20,889 nucleotides of DNA. It comes from Pelotomaculum sp. UBA4789 (GTDB taxonomy: Bacteria; Bacillota; Desulfotomaculia; Desulfotomaculales; Pelotomaculaceae). Of this stretch, positions 1 to 8,409 are shown piece by piece. Location of the stretch: NCBI GenBank assembly GCA_002402945.1, contig DHGV01000117.1:1-20889 (forward strand), written 5' to 3'. Both the position numbers and the translations under genes were made by a program. The notes below the pieces were generated by a model. It saw only the letters and a program-made list of their open reading frames with translations. It did no database searches and had not been told where the DNA came from. The first letter of the stretch is position 1. Every line of letters starts with the position of its first letter.

Positions 1-227
1 GAGGTCAGCTCCACGGCCAATATCTTACCCGAATGGACGTCATCTCCATATGAGAAGCCGCCCGGAAGGGAGAGGATCTGGTAAGCTGAAAGTTTTTCCT
101 CACCGTTTCTGAGCTGGTTGACATGGACTATGCGGCACTCTGCGCCTGCCTCAGCAAAAGCGTGGAATGTCTCCTCATCACAGTTGATGCCATCTGTTTT
201 AATTACGCAAACGCGAGGTATTTTCAT
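1..227 (-). CDS. purQ: Phosphoribosylformylglycinamidine synthase, glutaminase subunit PurQ (partial)
   Basis: The first 75 codons of PurQ, running off the left edge of the window. PurQ hydrolyses glutamine and passes ammonia to PurL in the fourth step of de novo purine synthesis. The visible N-terminus begins MKIPRVCVIKTDGINCDEE, and the class I glutamine amidotransferase oxyanion-loop motif PGGFSYGDD lies near residues 54-62. The nucleophilic cysteine and the His/Glu pair lie beyond the edge. The ATG start shares its A with the purL TGA stop (TGATG), so translation is probably coupled to purL. The N-terminus fits the family well; only the 3' part is unseen. Confidence 0.93.
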   Translation of the reverse strand, partial: MKIPRVCVIKTDGINCDEETFHAFAEAGAECRIVHVNQLRNGEEKLSAYQILSLPGGFSYGDDVHSGKILAVELT

Positions 228-3061
228 CAGCGGAAAACCTCCCTCATTGGCTGCTGCCAGGCTGCCTTTAAATCTTCAAGCCCCAGGCTGAATAATGCTT
301 TTCCGGAATGTTCTACAGATATGCGGTGTTCCTGGGCCGTATAACCAATTATATTATGTGGTATGTCTCCAAATATTTCATCTGGTTTCAGGCCGGCAGG
401 CATCTCTGCCAGGAAGCAGCCTGCGGTTTCGCTGAACAAGAAATTTACGGCATTCTCGCTGCCTGGTATCTGAATGTTTGCTCCTGTACCGCCGCCAAAA
501 CACATTTCCGCCAGCGCTGCGGCAAGGCCACCCTCGCTGATATCGTGGCAGGCCAAGAGCCTGCCCGAGCTGATCGCGCTGTATAATGTTTCCAGCACCT
601 TCATTAATTCGCCAGGTTTTATTCTGGGCAGGTTGTTTCCCATGCTGCCCTTAATCTGGCAGTACACTGATCCTGCCATTTCTGTGCTGTCACGGGTACC
701 CAGAAGGACTATTTGGCTTCCTTTTTTCTTAAAATCTGCGGATACTGTTTTTGCAGTGTCAGGGATGCGGCCAAAGGCGGAAACACAAAGGACAGGCGGG
801 ATCTTGATCACCGTGCCGTCCTTGCCGCGGTATGTGCTGGAAAGGCTGTCTTTGCCTGAAATAAATGGCATGCCGGTAGCGCTGACAAAATCGATACAGG
901 CGTCAACTGCCATGTCCAGTGCGCCGAGCAGTTCCTCATCCGGGAATGGCCAGATAAAATTGTCTATTAAAACCATTTCAAGCGGGTTGGCGCCGGAGGC
1001 CACGGCATTGGATACTGCTTCTGCGGCAGCCCAAATACTGCCGTAGTATGGGTCGATCTGGTTTAAGACCGGATTGAGGCCGTGGGAAATCACCATGCCG
1101 TATGGTTTGCCAAGAATAGGTGTCAGGATGACCGCGTCGTTTGGCCCGTCTCCGTTAACGCCGGCGAACGGCGGCAGGGCGTTTGTGCCCTGTACTCCAT
1201 GGTCGTAAAGCCTCACGATGGGTTCCTTGGAGCATACATTTAAATGTCCCATCACTTTTTTGTAAAGGCCAACCCAGTCAGCGGGCGTCTCAATTGCAGG
1301 TTCGTTGAAGACAGGCCTTTTCCAGCAGGCTTTCATGATCCGCTGCGGCAGGCCGTCATGCAGGAAATTCATATCCAGGTTCATCACTTCGCGCCCCTCG
1401 TATGTGGCGGAGAAGTGGTTGTCTCCTGTGAACTCACCCAGGACAATGGATTCGACGTTGTAACCGCGGCAGATTTCGAAAAAGCGTTCAACATGCTCAG
1501 GCGCCACTGCCAGGACCATCCTTTCCTGGCTTTCAGAAAGAAGTATTTCCCAGGGGGATAGCCCCGAGTATTTTAGAGGGGCAAGATCCAGTGCTATGCG
1601 CGCTCCGATTTCTGAACCCATTTCACCAACCGCTGAAGCAAAACCACCAGCGCCGCAATCGGTAATGGCCCGGATCAAGCCTTCATCCCTGGCAATCAGA
1701 ATTGCATCAAACATGCGTTTTTCTTCGATCGGGTGGCCTATCTGCACTGCGCTGGCATTAACCTCAATAGTCCGGTCAGTCATCTCCCCGCTGGAAAAAG
1801 TGGCGCCGTGAATGCCGTCCCTTCCTGTCCTGCCGCCCATGGCGATAACCAGGTCACCCTCTTCCGGTATCCCTTTCCGGGCAAAATCCGCCGGCAGGAT
1901 GCCGTATGCGCCGACGATAACCGTCGGCTTGGCGCGGAAATCGCTGTGAAAATGCAGGGAGCCGTTATTGGTCGGGATGCCCATGCGGTTGCCGTAATCC
2001 CTAACACCGGCCACCACACGTCTCAGAAGGTAGTGAGGGTGGAGGCAGCCAGGGGGAATGTCTTCTTCAGACAAATCTGGCGGAGCGAAACAAAACATAT
2101 CCGTAGATGCAATCACCTTGGCGCCCAGACCTGTGCCGGCGATATCCCGGAATACGCCGCCGCTGCCGGTCATAGCGCCGCCATATGGTTCGATCGCTGA
2201 TGGGGAGTTGTGTGTTTCCACCTTTCCACAGATGGCCATGCCTTCATAAAACTCTATCGCTCCTGAATTGTCAACGAAGGCAGACAGCACCAGCGGGTGT
2301 TTGCTTTCCTCCGTGGCATCACGTAATCTCTTCAGGAGTGGTTTTTTCTCTGTTCCATCTACCAGCAGCCTGGCTCCGAAGGTCTTATGACCGCAATGTT
2401 CCGACCAGGTCTGGGCAATAATCTCGATTTCACAGTCAGTTGGATCCCTGTCTATCGAATAAAAGTAATGCTGGATGATCTTCATCTCTTCCAGGTTTAA
2501 AAATAACTTGTCCCTGCTGAGCTCTATCAGCTGGCTGTCACTCATAAAGCGAACCGGCACAACATCTGTGCTCCCGGGGCTTCCCTGGATAGCCAGCGTT
2601 TTTGGACTCTCCTGGACAACATATTCTACAGTGGCGTTAACCAGCAGGCTGCTGACTATGCGCCTTATATCAGCTTCACTGATCTGCCGGCCGTAAAATC
2701 CATACTGCCAGGCGGAATCAGCTGCGATTAAACCTTTCACACCCAGGTCAGAGGCTGATTTCATCAGGGATGCCGCTTCGGGATTCATAACCCCGGGCCT
2801 GTAAGCCACTTCGATCACAAAAGCCGCGTCATTAATTATGGTTTCGTTTACCCGGAAAGCCTGATATATTTCTTCAGCCAGCAGCTTTTCGGCGAGAAAG
2901 CGTGCAGTATCATCGCTGATGCCTTCAAAACGAAAAACACGCGCTGTCCTGACTTTCTCCACGTTTTTTATGCCCAGGGCATGCTGGATTTCATATAGGA
3001 CTTCTTCTCCCCTGGTGTCAGAGATCCCGTCTCTGGCAATGACCCGTACTTCTTGAATCAT
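227..3061 (-). CDS. purL: Phosphoribosylformylglycinamidine synthase PurL with PurS-like N-terminal region
   Basis: Converts FGAR to FGAM with ATP and ammonia supplied by PurQ. The ATG at 3061 was chosen because AAAGGAGG lies 5 bases upstream; an upstream in-frame ATG at 3079 would put that binding site inside the coding region. The product is 944 residues, against about 740 for small PurL and 1250-1300 for large PurL. Residues 1-75 and about 80-150 each look like a PurS unit (GISDTRG..V..IQHALGI; RPGVMNPEAASLM..ASDLGV). The PurL core follows: TWSEHCGHKTF at 218-228, VETHNSPSAIEPYGG at 281-295, SGKDSLSSTYR at 735-745 and CHDISEGGLAAALAE at 838-852. There is no C-terminal glutaminase domain, in agreement with the separate purQ downstream. 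A TATAAT-like -10 lies at 3098-3093 (minus), but no good -35 was found. Confidence 0.95.
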   Translation of the reverse strand: MIQEVRVIARDGISDTRGEEVLYEIQHALGIKNVEKVRTARVFRFEGISDDTARFLAEKLLAEEIYQAFRVNETIINDAAFVIEVAYRPGVMNPEAASLMKSASDLGVKGLIAADSAWQYGFYGRQISEADIRRIVSSLLVNATVEYVVQESPKTLAIQGSPGSTDVVPVRFMSDSQLIELSRDKLFLNLEEMKIIQHYFYSIDRDPTDCEIEIIAQTWSEHCGHKTFGARLLVDGTEKKPLLKRLRDATEESKHPLVLSAFVDNSGAIEFYEGMAICGKVETHNSPSAIEPYGGAMTGSGGVFRDIAGTGLGAKVIASTDMFCFAPPDLSEEDIPPGCLHPHYLLRRVVAGVRDYGNRMGIPTNNGSLHFHSDFRAKPTVIVGAYGILPADFARKGIPEEGDLVIAMGGRTGRDGIHGATFSSGEMTDRTIEVNASAVQIGHPIEEKRMFDAILIARDEGLIRAITDCGAGGFASAVGEMGSEIGARIALDLAPLKYSGLSPWEILLSESQERMVLAVAPEHVERFFEICRGYNVESIVLGEFTGDNHFSATYEGREVMNLDMNFLHDGLPQRIMKACWKRPVFNEPAIETPADWVGLYKKVMGHLNVCSKEPIVRLYDHGVQGTNALPPFAGVNGDGPNDAVILTPILGKPYGMVISHGLNPVLNQIDPYYGSIWAAAEAVSNAVASGANPLEMVLIDNFIWPFPDEELLGALDMAVDACIDFVSATGMPFISGKDSLSSTYRGKDGTVIKIPPVLCVSAFGRIPDTAKTVSADFKKKGSQIVLLGTRDSTEMAGSVYCQIKGSMGNNLPRIKPGELMKVLETLYSAISSGRLLACHDISEGGLAAALAEMCFGGGTGANIQIPGSENAVNFLFSETAGCFLAEMPAGLKPDEIFGDIPHNIIGYTAQEHRISVEHSGKALFSLGLEDLKAAWQQPMREVFR

Positions 3062-3141
3062 GTTTAACCTCCTTTCCATATATTACAGAAATATTATAAC
3101 ACATCGGTCTTTGCATGGGAGCGCTCAAATTCCTCAGATAC

Positions 3142-3170
3142 TTGCTTTTGACAGTTTACTGCCATATAAT
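3142..3170 (+). promoter_or_regulatory. Sigma-A-type promoter of selAB
   Basis: TTGCTT (3142-3147) and a perfect TATAAT (3165-3170) are 17 bases apart. Transcription would start near 3177, leaving a leader of about 39 bases before the selA ATG. A TTGACA at 3148-3153 is only 11 bases from the -10, so it is probably not the -35. Confidence 0.6.
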
Positions 3171-3215
3171 TTAAAAAAGTCAGAGGAAAATATAAATTAC
3201 ATATATGGAGGCTGT

Positions 3216-4640
3216 ATGAGCAGTAAAATCAATGGAAGTATACTCAGGCTGCTGCCTTCGGTTGACGAGGTGTTGAGAGATGGCAGGATTTCAGAAATGC
3301 TGGAGATCCATCCCCGCAGCGTTGTCCTCGAAGCAGTGCGAACTGTAGTTGACGCTGAGAGGCAGGATATATTGGCGGCAGGTGCGGCTGCGCGCCAGGA
3401 ATTATTGAAAGAAGAATACCTGGACAGAATCATTGAAAATACCACTGCTGAGGTGCAGCATTTAGTCAGGCCTAAACTGCGCCGGGTGATTAACGCCACC
3501 GGTGTTGTGCTGCATACCAACTTAGGGCGCGCGCTTCTAAGCGAGCGGGCCAGGGATGCTGTCAATACAGTGGCTGCGAATTATTCCAACCTTGAGCTCG
3601 ACCTTGAAACCGGCCGCCGGGGATCCAGGTATGCCGCGCTGGAACACCTGCTCACTTCACTGACCGGAGCGGAGGAGGCCCTGGTGGTAAACAACAATGC
3701 GGCTGCGGTCCTGCTGACTCTCAGCACGATAGCCAGGGGGCGGGAAGTTATTGTTTCGCGCGGGCAGCTGGTGGAAATCGGCGGTTCTTTCCGTATCCCC
3801 GAGGTCATGGCCCAGAGCGGCGCCAGGCTGGTTGAGGTGGGCGCGACAAATAAAACCCACCCGGATGATTACAGAAAGGCCGTCAATGAAGAAACAGCGA
3901 TGCTGCTCCACGTGCATACCAGCAATTACCGCATTATCGGTTTTACCAGGGAAACCACAGTGAATGAGCTGGTTGAAATTGGCCGCGAGCACAAACTACC
4001 GGTCATGTCAGACCTGGGCAGCGGTTTTTTGCTGGATTTGTGCCGCTTCGGCCTTCCCCAGGAGCCTACCGTGCAGGAAGTGCTGTGCGCCGGGCCGGAC
4101 GTGGTTACCTTCAGCGGGGACAAGCTTTTGGGCGGACCTCAGGCAGGCATTATTGTAGGCAGGCGCGCGTATATTGAAAAGATGAAAAAGAACCCCCTGA
4201 CAAGGGCCATCAGAATCGACAAGATGACTGTAGCCGCTCTTGAGGCCACACTGAGGGAATACCAGGATGAAGAAAAGGCGATCAAGGAGATCCCAACCCT
4301 GAGGATGCTTACAGTGAGCAGCGAGGTTCTGGAAAGCAGGGCTCGTGCTCTTGCCGAATTATTAGAAAGTGTTATTGATGATAACAGAGCTTTATTTACA
4401 GTGGAAAAGGGGATATCGGCAGTAGGCGGCGGAGCAATGCCGGCTGCTGAATTGCTCACGTTTGTGGTATCCGTAAGCCCAGCTAACATGCGCCCTGGTG
4501 AACTTCAGGCTGCACTGCGGCACGGGCAGCCCGCTGTCATGAGCAGGGTGCAGGATGACAGGCTGATCATGGATCTCAGGACTATTAATGACGAAGAATT
4601 TCAGCTGTTAGCCATTGCTTTATCGAGCGTGTTAAAGTAA
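3216..4640 (+). CDS. selA: L-seryl-tRNA(Sec) selenium transferase SelA
   Basis: Pyridoxal-phosphate enzyme that converts Ser-tRNA(Sec) to Sec-tRNA(Sec) using selenophosphate. The ATG at 3216 has GGAGG (3207-3211) four bases upstream. The frame stays open back to 3060, but that part precedes the promoter and is not SelA-like. The product is 474 residues, normal for the family. Visible signatures are VINATGVVLHTNLGRALL (91-108), the asparagine-rich VVNNNAAA (157-164), DLGSGFL (266-272) and the PLP-lysine motif SGDKLLGGPQAGI, with K303 as the expected Schiff-base lysine. selB follows after a short gap and the cognate tRNA-Sec gene lies about 9 kb downstream on the other strand, so the assignment is secure. 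selD is not in the window. Confidence 0.97.
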   Translation: MSSKINGSILRLLPSVDEVLRDGRISEMLEIHPRSVVLEAVRTVVDAERQDILAAGAAARQELLKEEYLDRIIENTTAEVQHLVRPKLRRVINATGVVLHTNLGRALLSERARDAVNTVAANYSNLELDLETGRRGSRYAALEHLLTSLTGAEEALVVNNNAAAVLLTLSTIARGREVIVSRGQLVEIGGSFRIPEVMAQSGARLVEVGATNKTHPDDYRKAVNEETAMLLHVHTSNYRIIGFTRETTVNELVEIGREHKLPVMSDLGSGFLLDLCRFGLPQEPTVQEVLCAGPDVVTFSGDKLLGGPQAGIIVGRRAYIEKMKKNPLTRAIRIDKMTVAALEATLREYQDEEKAIKEIPTLRMLTVSSEVLESRARALAELLESVIDDNRALFTVEKGISAVGGGAMPAAELLTFVVSVSPANMRPGELQAALRHGQPAVMSRVQDDRLIMDLRTINDEEFQLLAIALSSVLK

Positions 4641-4658
4641 AGAACGGAAGTGCATGAT

Positions 4659-6581
4659 TTGAAACACCTGATAATCGGGACAGCGGGGCATGTTGATCAC
4701 GGTAAGACCGCTTTGGTCAGGACAATGACCGGGGTTGACACAGACCGCCTTAAGGAAGAAAAAGAACGGGGCATTTCTATTGAACTTGGCTTTGCCTACC
4801 TCAATCTGCCGGGAGGCCGCAGGGCAGGAATTGTTGATGTGCCCGGCCACGAAAGATTTATAAAAAACATGCTTGCCGGCGCAGGCGGGTTTGACCTGGT
4901 ACTGCTGGTCATTGCGGCAGATGAGGGTGTCATGCCTCAGACCAGGGAGCACATGGACATCATTCAGCTGCTCAATGTAGATAAAGGCATTGTTGTACTG
5001 ACCAAGTGCGACCTGGTGGACCAGGACTGGCTGGAGATGGTGCAGGAGGACGTAAAAGAGTACCTGAAGGGAACAGTCCTTGAGGATGCGCCTATTGCCA
5101 CGGTTTCTGCTGTGACAAGAAAAGGCATTCCCGAGCTGCTTGAACTGATTGCCAAGTCGCTGGAAGAAATCCACCCCAGATCTGCCACCGGCCAGCCAAG
5201 GCTGCCTGTGGACAGGGTTTTTACAATAACAGGTTTTGGCACTGTGGTCACAGGGACATTGCTTTCAGGCGCCATAAAAGTTGGGGATACGGTTGAGGTC
5301 CAACCCGAAGGTTTGTCCGCCAGGGTCCGTTCCGTACAGGTCCATGGTGAAAAGGTCGAAGCCGCGGAAGCGGGGCAGAGAGCGGCGGTAAACCTGGCAG
5401 GCCTTGACGTTGAGCAAATACAGCGCGGCAGTGTTGTGGCCGGCCCTAAAATGATCAAACCTTCAAAGCGGCTTGATGTGCGCCTGCTCCTGCTGAAAAG
5501 CGCAGCCAAGCCCTTAAAAAACAGGGCGCGGGTGCGATTTTACCTCGGCACAAGAGAGACCCTGGGAAGGGTGGTACTGCTGGACAGAGAGGAGCTTGAG
5601 CCCGGTTCGGTGGTTTACGCCCAGATTGTTTTGGAGGAGCAGGCGGTACCGGTCAAAGGCGACCGTTTTGTCATCAGATCATACTCGCCGATGCGGACAA
5701 TTGGCGGCGGCGTAGTCATAGATCCATTGCCCAAACGCAAATACAAGCGCTTTCGCGATGAGGTGATCAGCGCGCTTGCTACCAGGGAAAGGGGTACCCC
5801 TGCTGAAATAGTGCTGCAATACCTGGAAGGGAACGCCAGCCTCTTATTGCCGTCCGATGTGGCAGCGGCAACAGGACTGCAGGAAAAAGAGGTGCTGGAA
5901 GCAGCAGGTGCGCTGGCAAAAGAAAATATCATTAAGTTAATCAGTGGTGAAGGAAAGTCATATCTTATATCTATCAATGTATACAACCTATGGCAGGAAA
6001 ACATAAAGAAGCTGGTGTCTGCCTATCACCGTGATTTCCCGCTCAGGGAGGGATACCCCAAGGAAGAACTGCGTTCCAGAAAATTCCCGTCAATCAGCAA
6101 TAGAATATTTCAGCTCCTCCTGCTGGAGATGGAAAAGGAAGGTGCGCTCAAGATCCTGGCACAGGCTGTGACGTTAAGAGATTTTGAACCAGGTCCCGAC
6201 ACTGAACAAAAAAAACAGATCCAGCAAATCAGGCAGATCATGGCAGAGTCTGCCTATCTTCCTCCTTCCTGGCCTGACCTGTCGAAGACAATGGGGTTTG
6301 ATGAAACAAGGAGAACTGAGTTCCTGCAGTACCTGTTGAGGATAGGTGAACTGGTTAAGGTTGCCGAAGACCTGTACTTCCAAAAAGATATATTGAAGGA
6401 AATAATAGCAAAGGTGGCCGTATATATCAGGGAAACCGGAGAAATTACAGTTGGCGAACTGCGCGATCTGCTCAAGACATCGCGTAAATATGCCCTGCCG
6501 CTGTTGGAGTACTTTGACCGTGAAAAGCTGACCAGGAGAGTCGGTGACAAGCGCCTGCCCGGCAGAGCGCTGGAACTTTAG
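4659..6581 (+). CDS. selB: Selenocysteine-specific translation elongation factor SelB
   Basis: GTPase that brings Sec-tRNA(Sec) to UGA codons followed by a SECIS hairpin. GTP-binding motifs are GHVDHGKT (residues 10-17), DVPGHE (60-65) and TKCD (115-118). Beta-barrel domains 2 and 3 follow to about residue 360, then a long C-terminal region (to 640) that corresponds to the winged-helix repeats binding SECIS RNA in this family. The length matches known bacterial SelB proteins (about 610-640). Start: a GTG at 4650 is in frame, but its only possible ribosome binding site (GGAAG, 4646-4650) overlaps it. The TTG at 4659 lies 8 bases after GGAAG and gives the usual MKHLIIGTAGHVDHGK start, so I prefer it. 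It lies 18 bases after selA and is surely co-transcribed with it. Confidence 0.96.
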   Translation: MKHLIIGTAGHVDHGKTALVRTMTGVDTDRLKEEKERGISIELGFAYLNLPGGRRAGIVDVPGHERFIKNMLAGAGGFDLVLLVIAADEGVMPQTREHMDIIQLLNVDKGIVVLTKCDLVDQDWLEMVQEDVKEYLKGTVLEDAPIATVSAVTRKGIPELLELIAKSLEEIHPRSATGQPRLPVDRVFTITGFGTVVTGTLLSGAIKVGDTVEVQPEGLSARVRSVQVHGEKVEAAEAGQRAAVNLAGLDVEQIQRGSVVAGPKMIKPSKRLDVRLLLLKSAAKPLKNRARVRFYLGTRETLGRVVLLDREELEPGSVVYAQIVLEEQAVPVKGDRFVIRSYSPMRTIGGGVVIDPLPKRKYKRFRDEVISALATRERGTPAEIVLQYLEGNASLLLPSDVAAATGLQEKEVLEAAGALAKENIIKLISGEGKSYLISINVYNLWQENIKKLVSAYHRDFPLREGYPKEELRSRKFPSISNRIFQLLLLEMEKEGALKILAQAVTLRDFEPGPDTEQKKQIQQIRQIMAESAYLPPSWPDLSKTMGFDETRRTEFLQYLLRIGELVKVAEDLYFQKDILKEIIAKVAVYIRETGEITVGELRDLLKTSRKYALPLLEYFDREKLTRRVGDKRLPGRALEL

Positions 6582-6613
6582 CAAACGGGGACAAACTGTT
6601 TGAGACGTGGGGC

Positions 6614-6663
6614 TTGTAGGTGCGGCTTCAGCCGCACATGGTCGGATAAATCCGACTCTACAA
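6614..6663. repeat. Double-hairpin palindromic repeat, copy 1
   Basis: The first hairpin is GTGCGGCT-TC-AGCCGCAC (6620-6637). The second is GTCGGAT-AA-ATCCGAC (6641-6656). Outer inverted ends TTGTAG (6614-6619) and CTACAA (6658-6663) bracket both. This copy alone keeps both outer ends. It resembles REP/MITE-type intergenic repeats; no transposase-like gene is nearby. Confidence 0.85.
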
Positions 6664-6686
6664 AAACAAACGTTCTGACTAAAAGG
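6621..6686. repeat. Direct repeat unit 1 (about 66 bp)
   Basis: Matches 6736-6802 except for one T/C difference (6657 versus 6772) and one extra C in the second unit. The match runs past the hairpins into a shared tail ACAAACGTTCTGAC, so the duplicated unit is larger than the palindrome itself. Confidence 0.85.
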
Positions 6687-6735
6687 AATGCAGGAAAACA
6701 GACGTCCGACATCTGACGACCGACGACTGAATTTT

Positions 6736-6802
6736 TGCGGCTTCAGCCGCACATGGTCGGATAAATCCGACCCTACAAAAACAAACGTTCTGACCTAAAA
6801 GG
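6736..6802. repeat. Direct repeat unit 2, with double-hairpin copy 2
   Basis: Second copy of the 66-bp unit. The hairpins (TGCGGCTTCAGCCGCA, and GTCGGAT paired with ATCCGAC) and the right end CCCTACAAAAA are kept, but the left outer arm (TTGTAGG) is replaced by a T-run. Confidence 0.85.
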
Positions 6803-6891
6803 CCTAGCGCTAAGAATTGCGAAAGTTGCTGTCATTTAACAACGATCTGCGAATGATAAGATAAATTAACACAAAAGGGGGGAGATTTAGT

Positions 6892-7830
6892 ATGCCCGAT
6901 ATAAAGGCTCTTACGGCGCCACAGGAAATGTTAATTTTGAGCGCGGCGGTAGAGACCGGCATTATTGAAAAACTCAGAGATACGCCGATGTCCTCGGGTG
7001 AGCTGGCCGGACTTATGGGCGCGGATACCAGGGCGGTGTGGGTCGTCACTGAAGCCCTGGAAGCGTTGGGATACCTGGTAAAAGAGAAAGATAAACTCGC
7101 GCTCAGCCAGGAAGCCCAAGATATGCTCTATAACAGCAAATCAGAATCTTTCACTGGTTTTTCCTTCATGCACCGCTATAATGTAATCAGATCATGGATG
7201 GGTCTGCCTGAATCAATATTTACCGGTCAGCCTTACCCAAGAGAGAAAAGACGTGAAAACACAAAATATTTTATGTCTGCGATGGGCCTCAGCGCCAGGC
7301 AGAGTTCACACGAGATTGCTAAGTTTTGTCTTGACGGGAAAAACAAAGGCGCCAATGTGCTCGATATCGGCGGAGGTCCTCTCACTTATGCAAGAGCTTT
7401 TGCATCACTGGGGGCGAGTGTTACAGTACTTGACCTTCCTGAAGTTGTACAACATATGTCTTCAGAACTCACAGAAAAAGAAAATATTAAAATGGTACCT
7501 GGTGATTTCAACATTGGGTTGCCCGCGGGACCCTTCACCCTGGCGTTTTTAGGTAATATATGCCATATATTTGGCGAGCATGAAAACAGGGAGCTGTTTA
7601 AAAAAGCAGAGAAAGCCCTGCAGCCCGGCGGGACAATAGCCATAGTGGATTTTATCAGGGGCGCCAGCCAGATGGCGGCATTATTCGGTGTGAACATGCT
7701 TGTAAATACAGTAAACGGCGGTACCTGGACGCTTGAAGAATATTCAGAGTGGCTTGGCGAAGCCGGTTTTTATGGTGTAAATCTACAGGCATCAGGCGGC
7801 AGGCAGCTGCTTTTAGCTAAAAAGCGCTGA
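6892..7830 (+). CDS. SAM-dependent methyltransferase, O-methyltransferase family 2 type
   Basis: 312 residues with the two-part layout of family 2 O-methyltransferases. An N-terminal winged-helix/dimerisation region (about 10-80: LILSAAVETGIIEKL, then SSGELAGLMGADTRAVWVV) precedes a class I Rossmann domain. SAM-binding motif I is VLDIGGGPLTYARAF (156-170); an acidic motif TVLDLPEV (178-185) and GDFN (204-207) follow. The substrate cannot be told from sequence; relatives methylate phenolic or quinone-like hydroxyls, and some act on carbon or nitrogen. The HxxxD-type catalytic pair of plant enzymes is not clear here. A strong binding site (GGGGGGAG) sits just upstream of the ATG. The gene is followed by a DUF456 gene, and the pair is bracketed by related palindromic repeats. 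Confidence 0.85.
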   Translation: MPDIKALTAPQEMLILSAAVETGIIEKLRDTPMSSGELAGLMGADTRAVWVVTEALEALGYLVKEKDKLALSQEAQDMLYNSKSESFTGFSFMHRYNVIRSWMGLPESIFTGQPYPREKRRENTKYFMSAMGLSARQSSHEIAKFCLDGKNKGANVLDIGGGPLTYARAFASLGASVTVLDLPEVVQHMSSELTEKENIKMVPGDFNIGLPAGPFTLAFLGNICHIFGEHENRELFKKAEKALQPGGTIAIVDFIRGASQMAALFGVNMLVNTVNGGTWTLEEYSEWLGEAGFYGVNLQASGGRQLLLAKKR

Positions 7831-7870
7831 GTTTAAATTCATTTATCCAAGTGAATTGAGGTGTGGCATC

Positions 7871-8350
7871 ATGCCTGTTATTGGCATGATATTGGCGGTC
7901 ATATTGTTTGTTGCCGGCATCGCCGGTACTATACTGCCGGCGCTGCCGGGAGCGCCCCTGATCGTGCTGGGCATGTTTATATACGGGCTTACGGTGGATT
8001 TTAACAACCTTCCATTAACATTCTTTCTTGGCCAATGCCTGACGGTAGCGCTGATATTTTTTGTTGATTATTTTGCCGGGGCCTGGGGGGTAAGCCGCTA
8101 TGGCGGCTCGAAGGCCGCAGTATGGGGCAGTATTATTGGCGGAGTGCTGGGATTGATATTTATGGGCCCGTTCGGCCTGATATTCGGGCCGTTTATCGGC
8201 GCTGTAGCCGGTGAACTCTACCTGAAAAATTCACTTGAAAAGGCCATCAAGGTTGGCGTCGGTACCATTGTTGGCTTTCTGGGCGGGTTCTTATTAAAGC
8301 TGGCGATAGAGATCGTGATGATCGTCTGGTTCTTTATCGCTGTATTTTAG
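7871..8350 (+). CDS. DUF456 family small membrane protein
   Basis: 159-residue, very hydrophobic, glycine-rich integral membrane protein. The N-terminal segment reads IAGTILPALPGAPLIVLG, the hallmark of DUF456 (PF04306). Glycine-rich segments follow (IIGGVLGLIFMGPFGLIFG) and then a C-terminal membrane helix. I estimate three to four membrane segments. The ATG at 7871 follows GAGGTG (7858-7863) at 7 bases; an in-frame TTG at 7856 would overlap that site. It starts 40 bases after the methyltransferase gene and ends before a terminator, so the two may form one operon. Function is unknown; a glycine-zipper-like membrane role is only inference. Confidence 0.85.
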   Translation: MPVIGMILAVILFVAGIAGTILPALPGAPLIVLGMFIYGLTVDFNNLPLTFFLGQCLTVALIFFVDYFAGAWGVSRYGGSKAAVWGSIIGGVLGLIFMGPFGLIFGPFIGAVAGELYLKNSLEKAIKVGVGTIVGFLGGFLLKLAIEIVMIVWFFIAVF

Positions 8351-8409
8351 ATTCATCGAACTGCTAAGCTGTCAAAGGTATTTATATCAAGATAGAATAT
8401 AGATAAACT

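Larger units (their letters stand above)
6582..6891. other. Non-coding region with repeats between selB and a methyltransferase gene
   Basis: No supportable gene was seen in these 310 bases. The region holds two near-identical 66-67 bp direct repeats (6621-6686 and 6736-6802), each with two hairpins. They are separated by 49 bases that include a GAC/CGAC-rich stretch (about 6701-6730). An 8-base palindrome TAGCGCTA lies at 6805-6812. No clear selB terminator with a T-run was found; the repeat hairpins may serve that purpose. The last 70 bases are A-rich and end in the strong ribosome binding site of the next gene; I could not pick a convincing promoter. Confidence 0.6.

Noticed and set aside
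474..1046. Plus-strand open frames opposite purL
   Set aside because: Purely antisense to a conserved coding region; composition follows purL codons.
3062..3215. Purine riboswitch or PurR-type box before purL
   Set aside because: No purine-aptamer-like pairing or PurR box could be recognised in the short divergent region.
4632..5174. Minus-strand open frames opposite selA and selB
   Set aside because: They are shadows of strongly conserved genes, have no binding sites and match no family.
6614..6802. CRISPR-like array
   Set aside because: Only two units with one spacer, each unit 66 bp and made of two hairpins; no cas gene in the window.
7828..7836. Possible readthrough of the methyltransferase TGA
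   Set aside because: A TAA follows one codon later, and the protein already has full family length.
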